Part shown: positions 20,187-28,853 of the stretch, piece by piece
Numbering within the stretch: the stretch's first letter is position 1
Layout: every line of letters begins with the position of its first letter
Assembly: GCF_001894985.1 (NCBI RefSeq)
Contig: NZ_BCXG01000008.1
Span: 148,821 to 212,820, forward strand
DNA: 64,000 bases
Source of the DNA: Rhodococcus tukisamuensis NBRC 100609
GTDB taxonomy: Bacteria; Actinomycetota; Actinomycetes; Mycobacteriales; Mycobacteriaceae
Direction: 5' to 3'
Position numbers and translations under genes: made by a program
The notes under the pieces: generated by a model
Seen by the model: only the letters and a program-made list of their open reading frames with translations
Told to the model about the DNA's origin: nothing
Databases searched by the model: none

Positions 20187-21980
20187 TCAGCCCTCCTCGT
20201 ACAACGCGTCGAAGTGGGCGCGGAAGTTCTCGCCCACCACCTTCCGCTTGATCTTCAGCGTCGGCGTCAGCTCCCCGGTCTCCTGCGCGAGGTCGCGGTC
20301 GGCGATGACGAACTTCTTCACCCGCTCCGGCGTCGCGAGCTTGGCGTTGGCCGCGTCGACGGCCTGCTGGACCATCCCGACCATCTCCGGGTGCCGGGAC
20401 AGTTCGGCGATCGAGTCCGGCAGACCCTGCGCCTGCGCCCACGGCAGCACCGTCTCGGGATCCAGCGTCACCAGCACGACGGGGTAGGGCCGGCGGTCGC
20501 CGTGCATCACTGCCTGGCTGATCCAGGGCGAGCGCTTGAGGTCGTTCTCCAGGTTCGCCGGGGTGAGGTTCTTCCCGCCGGAGGTGACGATGATGTCCTT
20601 CTTACGCCCGATGATCGAGACGTACCCGTCCTCGTCGATGCTCGCGAGGTCGCCGGTGCGCAGCCAGCCGTCCTCCACGGCGCCGAACGAGGCGTCCTCC
20701 ATCTTGTAGTAGCCCTGAAAGATGTTGCCGCCGCGCAGAAGCAGTTCGCCGTCCTCGTCGACGCGCGCCTCGAGGCCCGGCACCGGCCGGCCCACGGTGC
20801 CGAAGCGGTGGTTGAGCACGGTGTTGACGGTCGCGCCGGTCGAGGTCTCGGTCATCCCGAACCCCTCCATCACCGGAACCCCGCAGCCGTAGAAGAACTC
20901 CAGAATCTCCTTCGCGATGGGAGCCGCGCCGGTGGTGGCGAGCTTCAGGTTGCCGCCGAACAACGCACGCACGCCCTGGAACAGGGCGGCCTCGGCGGCG
21001 TCGAATGGCTGCTGCAGTTCCGCCGGGACGGGCTCGCCGCGCGCCTGTAGGTCGCGCACCCGGACCCCGACCGCCGCGGCGGCCAGCATCCGCTCGCGCT
21101 CGTCAGCCGGCTTGGACCCCACCGCCAGGGTGTAGATCTTCTCGAACACCCGGGGCACCGAGGGCAGGTGGGTCGGACGGGTCGCCATCACCTCCGGCAC
21201 GATCCTGGTGGTGTCGCCACCCCAGTACGCGATGACGCCACCGCGGTCGAAGGTGAGCAACTGGAACAGCAGCGCGAACGCGTGCGCCAGCGGCAGGAAC
21301 AGGTACGCGACCATGTCGGTCTCGGGGTCCGGGTTGTCCCGCGCGTCGAGCGCGGTGTTCGCCTCCATGATCGCGCGGTAGTTGCCGTGCGAGAGGACAC
21401 AGCCCTTCGGCGGCCCGGTGGTCCCGGAGGTGTACATGAACACGTACGGATCGGACGGGGCCACGGCCGCGGCCCGCCGTCGCAGCTCCTCGGCGTCGAG
21501 TTCCCTTCCCCGGCGACGTATTTCGGATGCAGTGATGGCGCCCTCCGCCTCGCCGTCGAGGATCACCACCCATTCCAACGCCGGCAACCGGTCGCGGACG
21601 GCGGCGATCTTCGCCACCTGCGCGGCGTCCTCGCAGATGATCGCGCGGGCCTCCGAGTTGCCGACCACCCATGCGCACTCGTCCGCGGAGTTGGTCGGGT
21701 AGACCGACACGTGCACGGCGCCGGCGGCGACGATGGCGAGGTGCGCGACCGACCAGTCCGGACGGGTAGTGCCCAGCACCGCCACCCGGTCGCCCACCTC
21801 GAGCCCCAGGTCGATCAGCCCGGCGCCGAACTCCGTGACCCGCTCGGCGAGCTCGCGGTAGCTGATCTCGTCCCACTGGTCGGGCGTGCTCTGGAACCGC
21901 GCGGCGGGCCGGTCACCGTAAGCCTCGGCGGCGCGAAAAGCAAGGTCTGCGAGCGTCTTTCCTGCGATCGTCTGGTACAT
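20187..21980 (-). CDS. Long-chain fatty acyl-CoA synthetase (AMP-binding, FadD15-like)
   Basis: A 597-aa adenylating enzyme that activates long-chain fatty acids to acyl-CoA at the membrane. The AMP signature YTSGTTGPPKGCVLSHGNY lies at about residues 179-197. GFGMTETS and the C-terminal hinge GRKKDIIVTSGGKNLTPANLEN are present. The size and N-terminus resemble the long-chain synthetases of bacteria (FadD15 type in mycobacteria). Single gene, ended by the 16-bp hairpin and divergent from the DUF1918 gene. The ATG has a GGGAGC-type RBS. Confidence 0.93.
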   Translation of the reverse strand: MYQTIAGKTLADLAFRAAEAYGDRPAARFQSTPDQWDEISYRELAERVTEFGAGLIDLGLEVGDRVAVLGTTRPDWSVAHLAIVAAGAVHVSVYPTNSADECAWVVGNSEARAIICEDAAQVAKIAAVRDRLPALEWVVILDGEAEGAITASEIRRRGRELDAEELRRRAAAVAPSDPYVFMYTSGTTGPPKGCVLSHGNYRAIMEANTALDARDNPDPETDMVAYLFLPLAHAFALLFQLLTFDRGGVIAYWGGDTTRIVPEVMATRPTHLPSVPRVFEKIYTLAVGSKPADERERMLAAAAVGVRVRDLQARGEPVPAELQQPFDAAEAALFQGVRALFGGNLKLATTGAAPIAKEILEFFYGCGVPVMEGFGMTETSTGATVNTVLNHRFGTVGRPVPGLEARVDEDGELLLRGGNIFQGYYKMEDASFGAVEDGWLRTGDLASIDEDGYVSIIGRKKDIIVTSGGKNLTPANLENDLKRSPWISQAVMHGDRRPYPVVLVTLDPETVLPWAQAQGLPDSIAELSRHPEMVGMVQQAVDAANAKLATPERVKKFVIADRDLAQETGELTPTLKIKRKVVGENFRAHFDALYEEG

Positions 21981-22148
21981 CGGTCAGGTGCTCCCGTCGT
22001 CCCGGTGCGACCACCTGCTGCCGGTGGGCCGCGTAGTGGGGATGCTAACTCCGCGCCGCTCCCAACGGCCGTATTCCGGGGTGTCCCGTGCCCCGGCGGG
22101 AACCGACGAGAAGTGGTTCTGCCCTGGCGCAGCCACGCCGGGTGGTCG

Positions 22149-22154
22149 CATACT
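22149..22154 (+). promoter_or_regulatory. -10 box for leaderless DUF1918 transcript
   Basis: CATACT ends 6 nt before the ATG at 22161, placing the predicted start site on the A of ATG. No RBS is present, which agrees. Confidence 0.5.
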
Positions 22155-22160
22155 GGGACC

Positions 22161-22349
22161 ATGAAGGCAGCAGTTGGGGACAAACTTCATGTGCACAGCG
22201 CGACCACCGGCAGACCCGAGCAGGTCGGCGAGGTGACCGAGGTCCACGGTGCCGACGGCGCGCCGCCGTATCAAGTGCGTTTCGACGACGGCCACGAGGC
22301 ATTGATGTTCCCCGGCGTGGATTGCAGCGTGGAGCACGCCGCAAACTGA
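22161..22349 (+). CDS. DUF1918 small protein
   Basis: A 62-aa cytoplasmic protein of the actinobacterial DUF1918 family, with the typical start MKAAVGDKLHVHS, a GEVTEVHGADGAPPYQVRFDDGH core and the FPGVDC end. It reads like a small beta-barrel of the SH3 type. No enzymatic motif is seen and the role is unknown. The start is supported by the leaderless -10 box; the longer open frame upstream is antisense to the acyl-CoA synthetase gene. Convergent with ribokinase. Confidence 0.85.
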   Translation: MKAAVGDKLHVHSATTGRPEQVGEVTEVHGADGAPPYQVRFDDGHEALMFPGVDCSVEHAAN

Positions 22350-22405
22350 TCCCACGCCGGCTCCGGGTTGTCGAGTCCGGCCGGCATGTGCGTGAGGCAG
22401 CGGAG

Positions 22406-23296
22406 TCAGGTCGCTTCGAGTGCTGCGTCGACCTCGGCTCTCGTCGGTGCGGTGTCCGCGCCGTGCCGGGTGGTGGCCAGCGCACCGGCGGCGACCGCAC
22501 GGCGGACGGCGACGGCGGGGCCCAGTCGCCATGAGGAAGCCAGTTCCCCGGTGAAGGCGTCGCCGGCGCCGGTGGTGTCGAGCACCTCCACGGCCGGCGG
22601 ATCGGCGTGCACGTGCGCGCCGCCGGGTCCGTGGTGCGACGCGCCCCGGCCGCCGAAGGTGGTGACCAGGTGCGGCACCCGGCCGAGGACGGCGTCGCCG
22701 AGCTGATCGGCCTCCGTCTCGTTGACCACCAGCACGTCCACACAGTCGAGCAGTTCCGCCGGGAGCGGCTGCGCGGGGGACGGGTTGAGGATCACGGTGA
22801 CGGCGTGCTCGTGGGCGTGGCGGCAGGCGGCGACGACCGTCGGCAGGGGCAGTTCCAGTTGGCACAGCAGTAGGTCGGCCGCCGCGATCGCGTCGAGCTC
22901 GCCGGCGTCGAGTCCGGTCATCGTGGCGTTCGCGCCGCCGACCACGACGATGCTGTTCTCCCCGTGGGCGTCGACGGTGATCAGGGCGACGCCGCTGGGC
23001 CCACGGGTCTCCCGCAGCAGCCGTGCGTCGACCTCCGCGTCGACGAGGTGCTGACGCAGTTGCAGGGCGAAGGTGTCGTCGCCGACCGCGCCGAGGAAGC
23101 TCACCGCCGCGCCCGCGCGGGCGGCGGCGACTGCCTGGTTTCCGCCCTTCCCGCCGGGTCCGGTGTGCAGGGACTGGCCCAGCACCGTCTCGCCGGGCTG
23201 GGGGAGCCGGGTGGTGACGGCGACCAGGTCCATGTTGATGCTGCCGAGCACGACGACACGGGTGGCGGCGGTCGGGGGAGCATCCGGTGCGGCCAT
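22406..23296 (-). CDS. rbsK: Ribokinase (PfkB family)
   Basis: A 296-aa sugar kinase that phosphorylates ribose at O5. Motifs: the N-terminal LGSINMDLVAVTTRLPQPGET substrate region, the signature GPGGKGGNQAVAAARAGA, and near the C-terminus DTTGAGDAFTG, which carries the catalytic base and anion hole. No ribose transporter is nearby, so a scavenging role in nucleoside turnover is as likely. It lies 10 nt downstream of the regulator gene on the same strand and may be co-transcribed. M. tuberculosis also has rbsK between proB and proA. Confidence 0.93.
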   Translation of the reverse strand: MAAPDAPPTAATRVVVLGSINMDLVAVTTRLPQPGETVLGQSLHTGPGGKGGNQAVAAARAGAAVSFLGAVGDDTFALQLRQHLVDAEVDARLLRETRGPSGVALITVDAHGENSIVVVGGANATMTGLDAGELDAIAAADLLLCQLELPLPTVVAACRHAHEHAVTVILNPSPAQPLPAELLDCVDVLVVNETEADQLGDAVLGRVPHLVTTFGGRGASHHGPGGAHVHADPPAVEVLDTTGAGDAFTGELASSWRLGPAVAVRRAVAAGALATTRHGADTAPTRAEVDAALEAT

Positions 23297-23306
23297 GCCT
23301 TCGACG

Positions 23307-23981
23307 CTAGCCGGTGGCGGGTGCCGGTTCGATGCGGACGCAGCAGTACCCGTCCTCGGGGGCGAGCCGGGCGCGACGGCCCGCGCATCCGGCGCCGTCC
23401 AGCAGTCCCTCGATCAGCCCGAGGTTCATGCCGCACACCATCGCGGTGTGCTGCTGGGCAAGGGCGTGGAACGGGCAGTTCACCAGCGTGATGTCGGTGC
23501 CCTCGACGCGGGGCTCGTAGCCGCAGCCCTCGAGCGTGCCGAGGAGGTCGTCCGGTCCGGCCTCCGCGCCGATCGCTGCGCCGAGGTCCCGGGCGCGGCG
23601 GTCGAGGCTGCGCCGGGGTGACTCGCCGGTGCGTTCCGCGTCGTCGAGGGCCTGGGCCAGCAGCTGCCCCGCGAGCTCGTAGGAGCGCTCCGGCAACTGC
23701 ACGGCCACCTCGCGGTCCGAACGGCGGTACAGCTTGGCGGGGCGTCCGGCGCCGGGCCCGGTGCGACCGGTGCGGCGCGCGAACTCGACGGTCAGCAGGC
23801 CCTCGTCGGCGAGCTTGTCCAGGTGGAACGCGGCGGTCTGACGGGCCATGCCGAGCGCCTCGGCGGCGTCGTCGCGGCCGACCGGGTCGCGGTGGCCGCG
23901 GACGTAGTCGTAGAGCCGGCGTCGGGCCGGTTCGTCGAGGGCGGAGACGGCCGAGATGTCCGAGGGCGGGTTCGGAGACAT
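23307..23981 (-). CDS. ArsR/SufR-type winged-helix regulator with a C-terminal four-cysteine pattern
   Basis: A 224-aa predicted transcriptional regulator of the COG2345 kind. Residues 15-90 form a winged helix (DEPARRRLYDYV, VGRDDAAEALGMARQTAAFHLDKLADEGLL, then a basic wing GPGAGRPAKLYRRSD). The C-terminal half has the family block NCPFHALAQQHTAMVCGMNL. Cysteines 169, 183, 199 and 213 form CX13CX15CX13C (plus C214 and C153), close to the CX12CX13CX14C cluster site of SufR; an iron-sulfur or other metal/thiol sensor is therefore plausible but not proven. TACAAT lies 6 nt before the ATG, a leaderless promoter. Divergent from doxX-folE across a palindrome. Confidence 0.88.
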   Translation of the reverse strand: MSPNPPSDISAVSALDEPARRRLYDYVRGHRDPVGRDDAAEALGMARQTAAFHLDKLADEGLLTVEFARRTGRTGPGAGRPAKLYRRSDREVAVQLPERSYELAGQLLAQALDDAERTGESPRRSLDRRARDLGAAIGAEAGPDDLLGTLEGCGYEPRVEGTDITLVNCPFHALAQQHTAMVCGMNLGLIEGLLDGAGCAGRRARLAPEDGYCCVRIEPAPATG

Positions 23982-23987
23982 GACCCC

Positions 23988-23993
23988 ATTGTA
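23988..23993 (-). promoter_or_regulatory. -10 box for the leaderless regulator gene
   Basis: TACAAT on the minus strand ends 6 nt before the ATG at 23981. The palindrome at 24001-24010 lies just upstream, inside the -35/-10 spacer region. Confidence 0.6.
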
Positions 23994-24000
23994 AAACCAA

Positions 24001-24010
24001 TCAACGTTGA
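24001..24010. promoter_or_regulatory. Palindrome TCAACGTTGA, likely operator
   Basis: Perfect 10-bp palindrome in the 85-nt divergent region. It overlaps the -35 box of the doxX promoter and sits in the promoter spacer of the regulator gene. A protein bound there would block both. Inferred to be the site of the adjacent winged-helix regulator. Confidence 0.5.
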
Positions 24011-24036
24011 CGTAATCTCCTTCGCGGTTCTATAGT
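24007..24036 (+). promoter_or_regulatory. Strong promoter of the doxX-folE operon
   Basis: TTGACG at 24007-24012 and TATAGT at 24031-24036, spacing 18 nt, close to the housekeeping consensus, in a local A/T-rich stretch. Predicted start near 24043, followed by a strong RBS (AGAAGGAGGAG, 24054-24064) before the ATG at 24067. Confidence 0.75.
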
Positions 24037-24066
24037 TAAATCACATTATTTTTAGAAGGAGGAGTC

Positions 24067-24501
24067 ATGGCGACCGAGACGAAAAGCCAGCTCAACGGGG
24101 GTCGGTCCCGCCTCGCCGATCCCGGATACCAGGCATTTCTGCTGCTGCGGACGGTGTTCACCGTGGCGCCGATCCTGTTCGGTCTCGACAAGTTCACGAA
24201 CGTGATGACCGACTGGCCCGCCTACCTCGCGCCGTGGATCGACGGGATCCTGCCGGGCACCGCGCAGCAGGGCATGTACATCGTCGGAGTGATCGAGGTG
24301 GTCGCCGGACTCGTCGTGGCGATCGCGCCCAGGTTCGGTGCCTGGCTGGTGGTGGCCTGGCTCGCCGGGATCATCGTCAACCTGCTGACCCTGCCCGGCT
24401 ACTACGACGTGGCACTGCGCGACTTCGGCCTGCTGGTCGCGGCCGCCGCACTCGGTCGCCTCGCGGTCAAGTACGCCGGCGGGCACGGGGCAACCCGGTG
24501 A
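24067..24501 (+). CDS. DoxX-like integral membrane protein
   Basis: A 144-aa membrane protein with about four helices (near residues 24-45, 72-95, 97-113 and 118-135). The first loop has LRTVFTVAPILFGLDKFTNVMTDW, a pattern seen in DoxX-type and related proteins. DoxX relatives have been tied to redox and thiol stress in mycobacteria, but no activity can be read here. Very good promoter and RBS. The stop overlaps folE as GTGA, so the two are coupled. Regulation by the divergent four-cysteine regulator is inferred from position. Confidence 0.82.
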   Translation: MATETKSQLNGGRSRLADPGYQAFLLLRTVFTVAPILFGLDKFTNVMTDWPAYLAPWIDGILPGTAQQGMYIVGVIEVVAGLVVAIAPRFGAWLVVAWLAGIIVNLLTLPGYYDVALRDFGLLVAAAALGRLAVKYAGGHGATR

Positions 24502-25112
24502 GTGCCGCGCTGGACCTCGAGGTCGAGCCGCCGACGCAGGTCCGGGCGGGACGGCTACGTCCCGCCGTGGACCTGCCCGCCGCCGAGCGCGCGGTCGCGG
24601 ACCTGCTCCGCGCGCTGGGGCGTGACCCCGACGGCGTCCACCTCTCGGACACCCCGCGCCGGGTGGCGGCGTCGTACGAGGAGATGCTCACCCCACGCGA
24701 CTTCGACCTGACCACGTTCCCCAACGACGCGGGGTACGACGAACTGGTGCTGGCCAGGGACATCCCGATGATCTCGCTGTGCGAGCACCACCTGCTGCCG
24801 TTCCGCGGGGTCGCCCACGTCGGTTACCTGCCGGGCGGACGCATCCTCGGCCTGTCCAAGCTGGCGCGGGTGGTGGAGCTGTTCGCGCGGGACCTGCAGG
24901 TGCAGGAGCGGCTGACCATGCAGGTGGCGGACTGGCTCGGCGAGCACCTGCAGCCCCGCGGCATCGGCGTGGTGATCGAGGCCGAGCACATGTGCATGTC
25001 GGTGCGCGGCGTGCAGGCCGCCGGGACCCGGACCGTCACCTCGGCGGTGCGCGGCGCGCTGCGCGAGAACCCGGCCGCCCGGCGCGAGTTCCTCGACCTG
25101 ATCAGGGGCTGA
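24498..25112 (+). CDS. folE: GTP cyclohydrolase I, diverged copy
   Basis: A 204-aa enzyme that converts GTP to dihydroneopterin triphosphate, entry to folate and pterin synthesis. The zinc ligands are present: C95 and H98 in SLCEHHLLPF and C166 in EAEHMCMSVRG; GLSKLARVVELFARDLQVQERLT is the active-site helix. The frame runs further upstream, but the GTG overlapping the DoxX-like stop gives a normal length. The housekeeping folE of mycobacteria sits with folP-folB-folK near ftsH. None of those genes are here, so this may be a second, conditionally expressed copy. Confidence 0.9.
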   Translation: MSAALDLEVEPPTQVRAGRLRPAVDLPAAERAVADLLRALGRDPDGVHLSDTPRRVAASYEEMLTPRDFDLTTFPNDAGYDELVLARDIPMISLCEHHLLPFRGVAHVGYLPGGRILGLSKLARVVELFARDLQVQERLTMQVADWLGEHLQPRGIGVVIEAEHMCMSVRGVQAAGTRTVTSAVRGALRENPAARREFLDLIRG

Positions 25113-25143
25113 CCGGTTTGCCGGGAGGCGGCCGGGGAACGGC

Positions 25144-26544
25144 TCAGACCGTCGTCGTCGCCTTCTCCTCGCGGGACCGGAGCAGGAGGTAACCGCCGCA
25201 GACGATCACCGCGAAGACCGCGCCGACGAGCAGTGCGGTGCGGCCGGCGGAACTGAAGAACAGCAGCACCAGGACCCCCGCCAGGAAGGCCAGCGCCAGC
25301 CAGTTGGTCACCGGCGCGCCCGGCAGTCGGTAGTCCACCGCGGGCAGGCGACCGGCCCGCACCTCGTTCCGGTACCGCAGGTGGCAGACCAGGATGGTGC
25401 CCCACACGAAGATGATCCCGACGGTGGAGACCGACGTGATGTAGAGGAAGGCCCGGTCCGGGGAGATCACGTTGACCACCACGCCGATCAGCATCACACC
25501 TGCGGACAGGGCGATGCCGGGCAGCGGCACCGACCGGCCGCTGAGCCCGCCCAGCGCCGCCGGGGCCTCCTGACGCAGTGACAGGCTGCGCAGCATCCGG
25601 CCGGTGGAGTAGATGCCCGAGTTGCACGACGACAGCGCCGCGGTGAGCAGTACGAAGTTCATGATCCCGGCGGCGGCCGGGATGCCGATCTGCTGCAGCA
25701 CCTCCACGAACGGGCTGAACCCGGCACGGAAGTCGCGCCAGCTGGCCACCGACATGATCACCACCAGCGACCCGACGTAGAACAGCCCGATCCGCAGCGG
25801 TAGCGAGTTGATCGCCTTGCGCAGCGTCGGCTTGGGATCGCGGGCCTCACCCGCGGTGACCCCGATCAACTCCACACCGACGTAGGCGAACATCACGATC
25901 TGCAGGCTCATCAGCGCGGCCCCGAACCCGTTGGGAAACACGCCGCCGTCCGCCCACAGATTCGTCACCGTCGGATTGGTGGCCTGGCCGAAGCCCAGGG
26001 TGAGCACGCCGATGCCGATCAGGATCATGCCGATGATCGCGGTGATCTTGATCGCCGCGAACCAGAACTCGGCCTCGCCGAACAGCTTCACCGAGATCAG
26101 GTTGGCGCCGAACAGCAGCGCCAGCACCACCAGCGCCGTCAACCAGGTGGGTACCGCCGGAAACCAGAACTCCACGTACTTGCCGGCGACCGTGATCTCG
26201 GCCATGCACGTGGCCGTCCACACCGCCCAGTACGTCCAGCCGGTGACGAACCCGAAGAACCGGCCGAGGAACTCCTCTGCGTACTCGCCGAAGCTGCCCG
26301 AGACCGCGCGGTAGGTGAGCAGTTCGCCCAGCGCGCGCATGATCACGAACACCGCCAGTCCGGCCGCGAGGTAGGCCAGGATCAGGGACGGGCCGGCGGA
26401 CTCGATGGCGGCGCCGGAGCCGTAGAAAAGGCCCGTCCCGATGGCGCCGCCGATGGCGATCATCTGGATGGTGCGCGAGTTCAACCCGCGGCTGTAGCCC
26501 TCGGACTCGTCGGCGCGGAGCGCCTCGTCGGTTGTCTTTGTCAT
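25144..26544 (-). CDS. Amino-acid permease (APC superfamily, AAT family)
   Basis: A 466-aa inner-membrane transporter with about 12 helices. The N-terminus has [24 protein letters not shown], the amino-acid/GABA permease signature, and [24 protein letters not shown] is the loop typical of the AAT family. Substrate cannot be fixed from sequence; GABA, D-serine/D-alanine/glycine and aromatic amino acids are all handled by close relatives. The ATG with RBS GAAGG is taken as start; the long open frame upstream is antisense to proA. Divergent from proA by 72 nt. Confidence 0.93.
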   Translation of the reverse strand: MTKTTDEALRADESEGYSRGLNSRTIQMIAIGGAIGTGLFYGSGAAIESAGPSLILAYLAAGLAVFVIMRALGELLTYRAVSGSFGEYAEEFLGRFFGFVTGWTYWAVWTATCMAEITVAGKYVEFWFPAVPTWLTALVVLALLFGANLISVKLFGEAEFWFAAIKITAIIGMILIGIGVLTLGFGQATNPTVTNLWADGGVFPNGFGAALMSLQIVMFAYVGVELIGVTAGEARDPKPTLRKAINSLPLRIGLFYVGSLVVIMSVASWRDFRAGFSPFVEVLQQIGIPAAAGIMNFVLLTAALSSCNSGIYSTGRMLRSLSLRQEAPAALGGLSGRSVPLPGIALSAGVMLIGVVVNVISPDRAFLYITSVSTVGIIFVWGTILVCHLRYRNEVRAGRLPAVDYRLPGAPVTNWLALAFLAGVLVLLFFSSAGRTALLVGAVFAVIVCGGYLLLRSREEKATTTV

Positions 26545-26604
26545 GGGCTGCCTTCGTTGGTGCGCGGAGCGTTGGGCCGGTCGATTATGCGCCGGTCGGG
26601 TCGT

Positions 26605-26610
26605 TACCCT
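26605..26610 (+). promoter_or_regulatory. -10 box for leaderless proA transcript
   Basis: TACCCT ends 6 nt before the ATG at 26617. No RBS precedes the ATG. Confidence 0.6.
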
Positions 26611-26616
26611 GTATTC

Positions 26617-27891
26617 ATGACCGCGGTGAACGAACCTCTGCAGGTGACCAGCGACGTCCGTGAGGCCGTGCACGAGGCCGCGCGTCGCGCCCGCGTGGCG
26701 TCCCGGGTGCTCGCACTCCTCACGACCGCCGAGAAGGATCGCGCGCTGGGTGCGGCCGCCGACGCGCTCCTCGCGGCGACGGACACGGTGCTCGCCGCCA
26801 ACGCCCGCGACATCGACGTCGCGCGGGCCGGCGGCACCGAGGAGAGCCTGCTCGACCGGCTGCGGCTGACCGCGGACCGGGTCGAGGGCATCGCGTCGGG
26901 GCTGCGTCAGGTCGCCGGCCTCGCCGACCCGGTCGGCGGGGTGGTCCGCGGCTCGACGCTGCCGAACGGCCTGGAGATCCGTCAGGTCCGGGTGCCGCTC
27001 GGGGTGGTCGGCATGGTCTACGAGGCCCGCCCCAACGTCACCGTCGACGCGTTCGGCCTGGCCCTCAAGTCCGGCAACGCGGCTCTGCTCCGCGGTTCGT
27101 CGTCCGCGGCGCACTCGAACGCGGCCCTGGTCGAGGTGCTCCGCGGCGCACTGACCTCGCAGGGTCTTCCTGCCGACGCGGTGCAGTTGCTGCCCAGCGA
27201 GGACCGTTCCAGCGTCACGCACCTGATCCAAGCCCGCGGCCTGGTGGACGTGGTGATCCCACGCGGCGGTGCCGGCCTGATCAACGCCGTGGTGCGGGAC
27301 GCGACCGTGCCGACCATCGAGACCGGCGTCGGCAACTGCCACGTCTACGTGCACGCCGCGGCGGACCTCGCGATGGCCGAGAAGATCGTGATCAACGCCA
27401 AGACCCGCCGGCCCAGCGTGTGCAACACCGCCGAGACCATCCTGGTGGACCGGGCCATCGCCGACGTGGCGGTGCCGGCCCTGACCCAGGCGCTCCAGGC
27501 TCACAGCGTCGTCATCCACGGCGACCTGCCCGGCCAGGTGCCCGCCACCGAGGCCGACTGGTCCGAGGAGTACCTGACCCTCGACGTCGCGCTCAAGGTG
27601 GTCGACGGGCTGGACGAGGCGGTCGAGCACATCGACCGCTACGGCACCGGCCACACCGAGGCCATCGTCACCGGCGACCTGGCCGCGGCCCGGGAGTTCA
27701 CCGCCCGGGTGGACGCCGCCGCGGTGATGGTCAACGCCTCGACCGCCTTCACCGACGGCGAGCAGTTCGGTTTCGGCGCGGAGATCGGCATCTCCACCCA
27801 GAAGCTGCACGCCCGCGGACCGATGGGTCTCGGCGAACTCACCTCCACCAAGTGGACCGTGTGGGGCGACGGGCACGTCCGCCCGGTCTGA
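26617..27891 (+). CDS. proA: Glutamate-5-semialdehyde dehydrogenase (gamma-glutamyl phosphate reductase)
   Basis: A 424-aa NADPH-dependent enzyme for the second step of proline synthesis, reducing the unstable product of ProB. The catalytic C269 is in [46 protein letters not shown] is the cofactor-binding block, and the end block [21 protein letters not shown] is read here as [17 protein letters not shown]. The start fits a leaderless transcript. Followed by the MoxR-VWA pair as in M. tuberculosis Rv2427c-Rv2425c. Confidence 0.97.
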   Translation: MTAVNEPLQVTSDVREAVHEAARRARVASRVLALLTTAEKDRALGAAADALLAATDTVLAANARDIDVARAGGTEESLLDRLRLTADRVEGIASGLRQVAGLADPVGGVVRGSTLPNGLEIRQVRVPLGVVGMVYEARPNVTVDAFGLALKSGNAALLRGSSSAAHSNAALVEVLRGALTSQGLPADAVQLLPSEDRSSVTHLIQARGLVDVVIPRGGAGLINAVVRDATVPTIETGVGNCHVYVHAAADLAMAEKIVINAKTRRPSVCNTAETILVDRAIADVAVPALTQALQAHSVVIHGDLPGQVPATEADWSEEYLTLDVALKVVDGLDEAVEHIDRYGTGHTEAIVTGDLAAAREFTARVDAAAVMVNASTAFTDGEQFGFGAEIGISTQKLHARGPMGLGELTSTKWTVWGDGHVRPV

Positions 27892-27936
27892 TCCGAGCAC
27901 AACCCGACCTTGATCGACCAAACCTGAGGAGCCAGT

Positions 27937-28839
27937 GTGGACCGCGCCCTGCCGATGACGCCGCCGATCTTCGCGAGCGTCGACGAGGTGATCACCCGGC
28001 TCGCCGAGACGGGGTACCTGGCCGACAAGGCCACCGCGACCGCGGTGTACCTCGCCGACCGGCTCGGCAAGCCGCTGCTGATCGAGGGCCCGGCCGGTGT
28101 GGGCAAGACCGAGCTGTCGCGGGCCGTCGCGCAGACCGCGGGCGCCGAACTGGTGCGGCTGCAGTGCTACGAGGGCGTCGACGAGTCGCGGGCTCTCTAC
28201 GAGTGGAACCACGCCAAGCAGATCCTGCGGATCCAGGCCGGCGGGGCCGGTGCGGCGGCGGGGGACGCCGCCAGCTGGGACGCCACCAAGCTGGACGTCT
28301 TCTCCGAGGAGTTCCTGCTGCCGCGGCCGTTGCTCACCGCGATCCGCCGCGAGGACCCGACCGTCCTGCTGATCGACGAGGTGGACAAGGCCGACGTCGA
28401 GATCGAGGGCCTGCTGCTCGAGGTGCTCAGCGACTTCGCGGTCACGGTGCCCGAGCTCGGCACCATCGTCGCGACCCGCAAGCCGTTCGCGGTGCTCACC
28501 TCCAACGCGACGAGGGAGCTGTCCGAGGCGCTCAAGCGCCGCTGCCTGTTCCTGCACCTGGACTTCCCGGACGCGGAGCTCGAGCGCCGCATCCTGGCCA
28601 GCCGGGTCCCCGAGCTGCCGGAGGCGGTGGCCGAGCAGCTCGTCAACACCGTCCGGGTGCTGCGCGGCATGCAGCTCAAGAAGCTGCCGTCGGTCGCCGA
28701 GACCATCGACTGGGGCCGCACCCTGCTGGCGCTGGGGATGGACACCCTCGACGATGACGCGGTCCGTGCCACCATGGGAGTGATCCTCAAGCACCGATCC
28801 GACCAGCAGCGCGCCGCCGCCGAACTGCGACTGAACTGA
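27937..28839 (+). CDS. MoxR-family AAA ATPase
   Basis: A 300-aa AAA+ chaperone-like ATPase of the MoxR group. Walker A GPAGVGKTE is at residues 51-59, Walker B VLLIDEVDKAD near 143, and sensor 1 at LTSNATRELSEALKRR. MoxR ATPases work with VWA-domain partners, here the next gene, to assemble or activate metal enzymes or complexes; the client is unknown. GTG start with a TGAGGAG site. Mycobacterial counterpart: Rv2426c. Confidence 0.93.
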   Translation: MDRALPMTPPIFASVDEVITRLAETGYLADKATATAVYLADRLGKPLLIEGPAGVGKTELSRAVAQTAGAELVRLQCYEGVDESRALYEWNHAKQILRIQAGGAGAAAGDAASWDATKLDVFSEEFLLPRPLLTAIRREDPTVLLIDEVDKADVEIEGLLLEVLSDFAVTVPELGTIVATRKPFAVLTSNATRELSEALKRRCLFLHLDFPDAELERRILASRVPELPEAVAEQLVNTVRVLRGMQLKKLPSVAETIDWGRTLLALGMDTLDDDAVRATMGVILKHRSDQQRAAAELRLN

Positions 28840-28853
28840 CGTAGGAGCCCCGC

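Noticed and set aside
18388..20442. Longer N-terminus for the DUF222/HNH protein
   Set aside because: Sequence before MTAVHDHADEH runs into the terminator and the end of the acyl-CoA synthetase gene in antisense and has no DUF222 character.
25144..28794. Permease frame extending upstream to 1216 codons
   Set aside because: The permease family N-terminus starts at 26544 with an RBS; everything upstream is antisense to proA and the MoxR gene.
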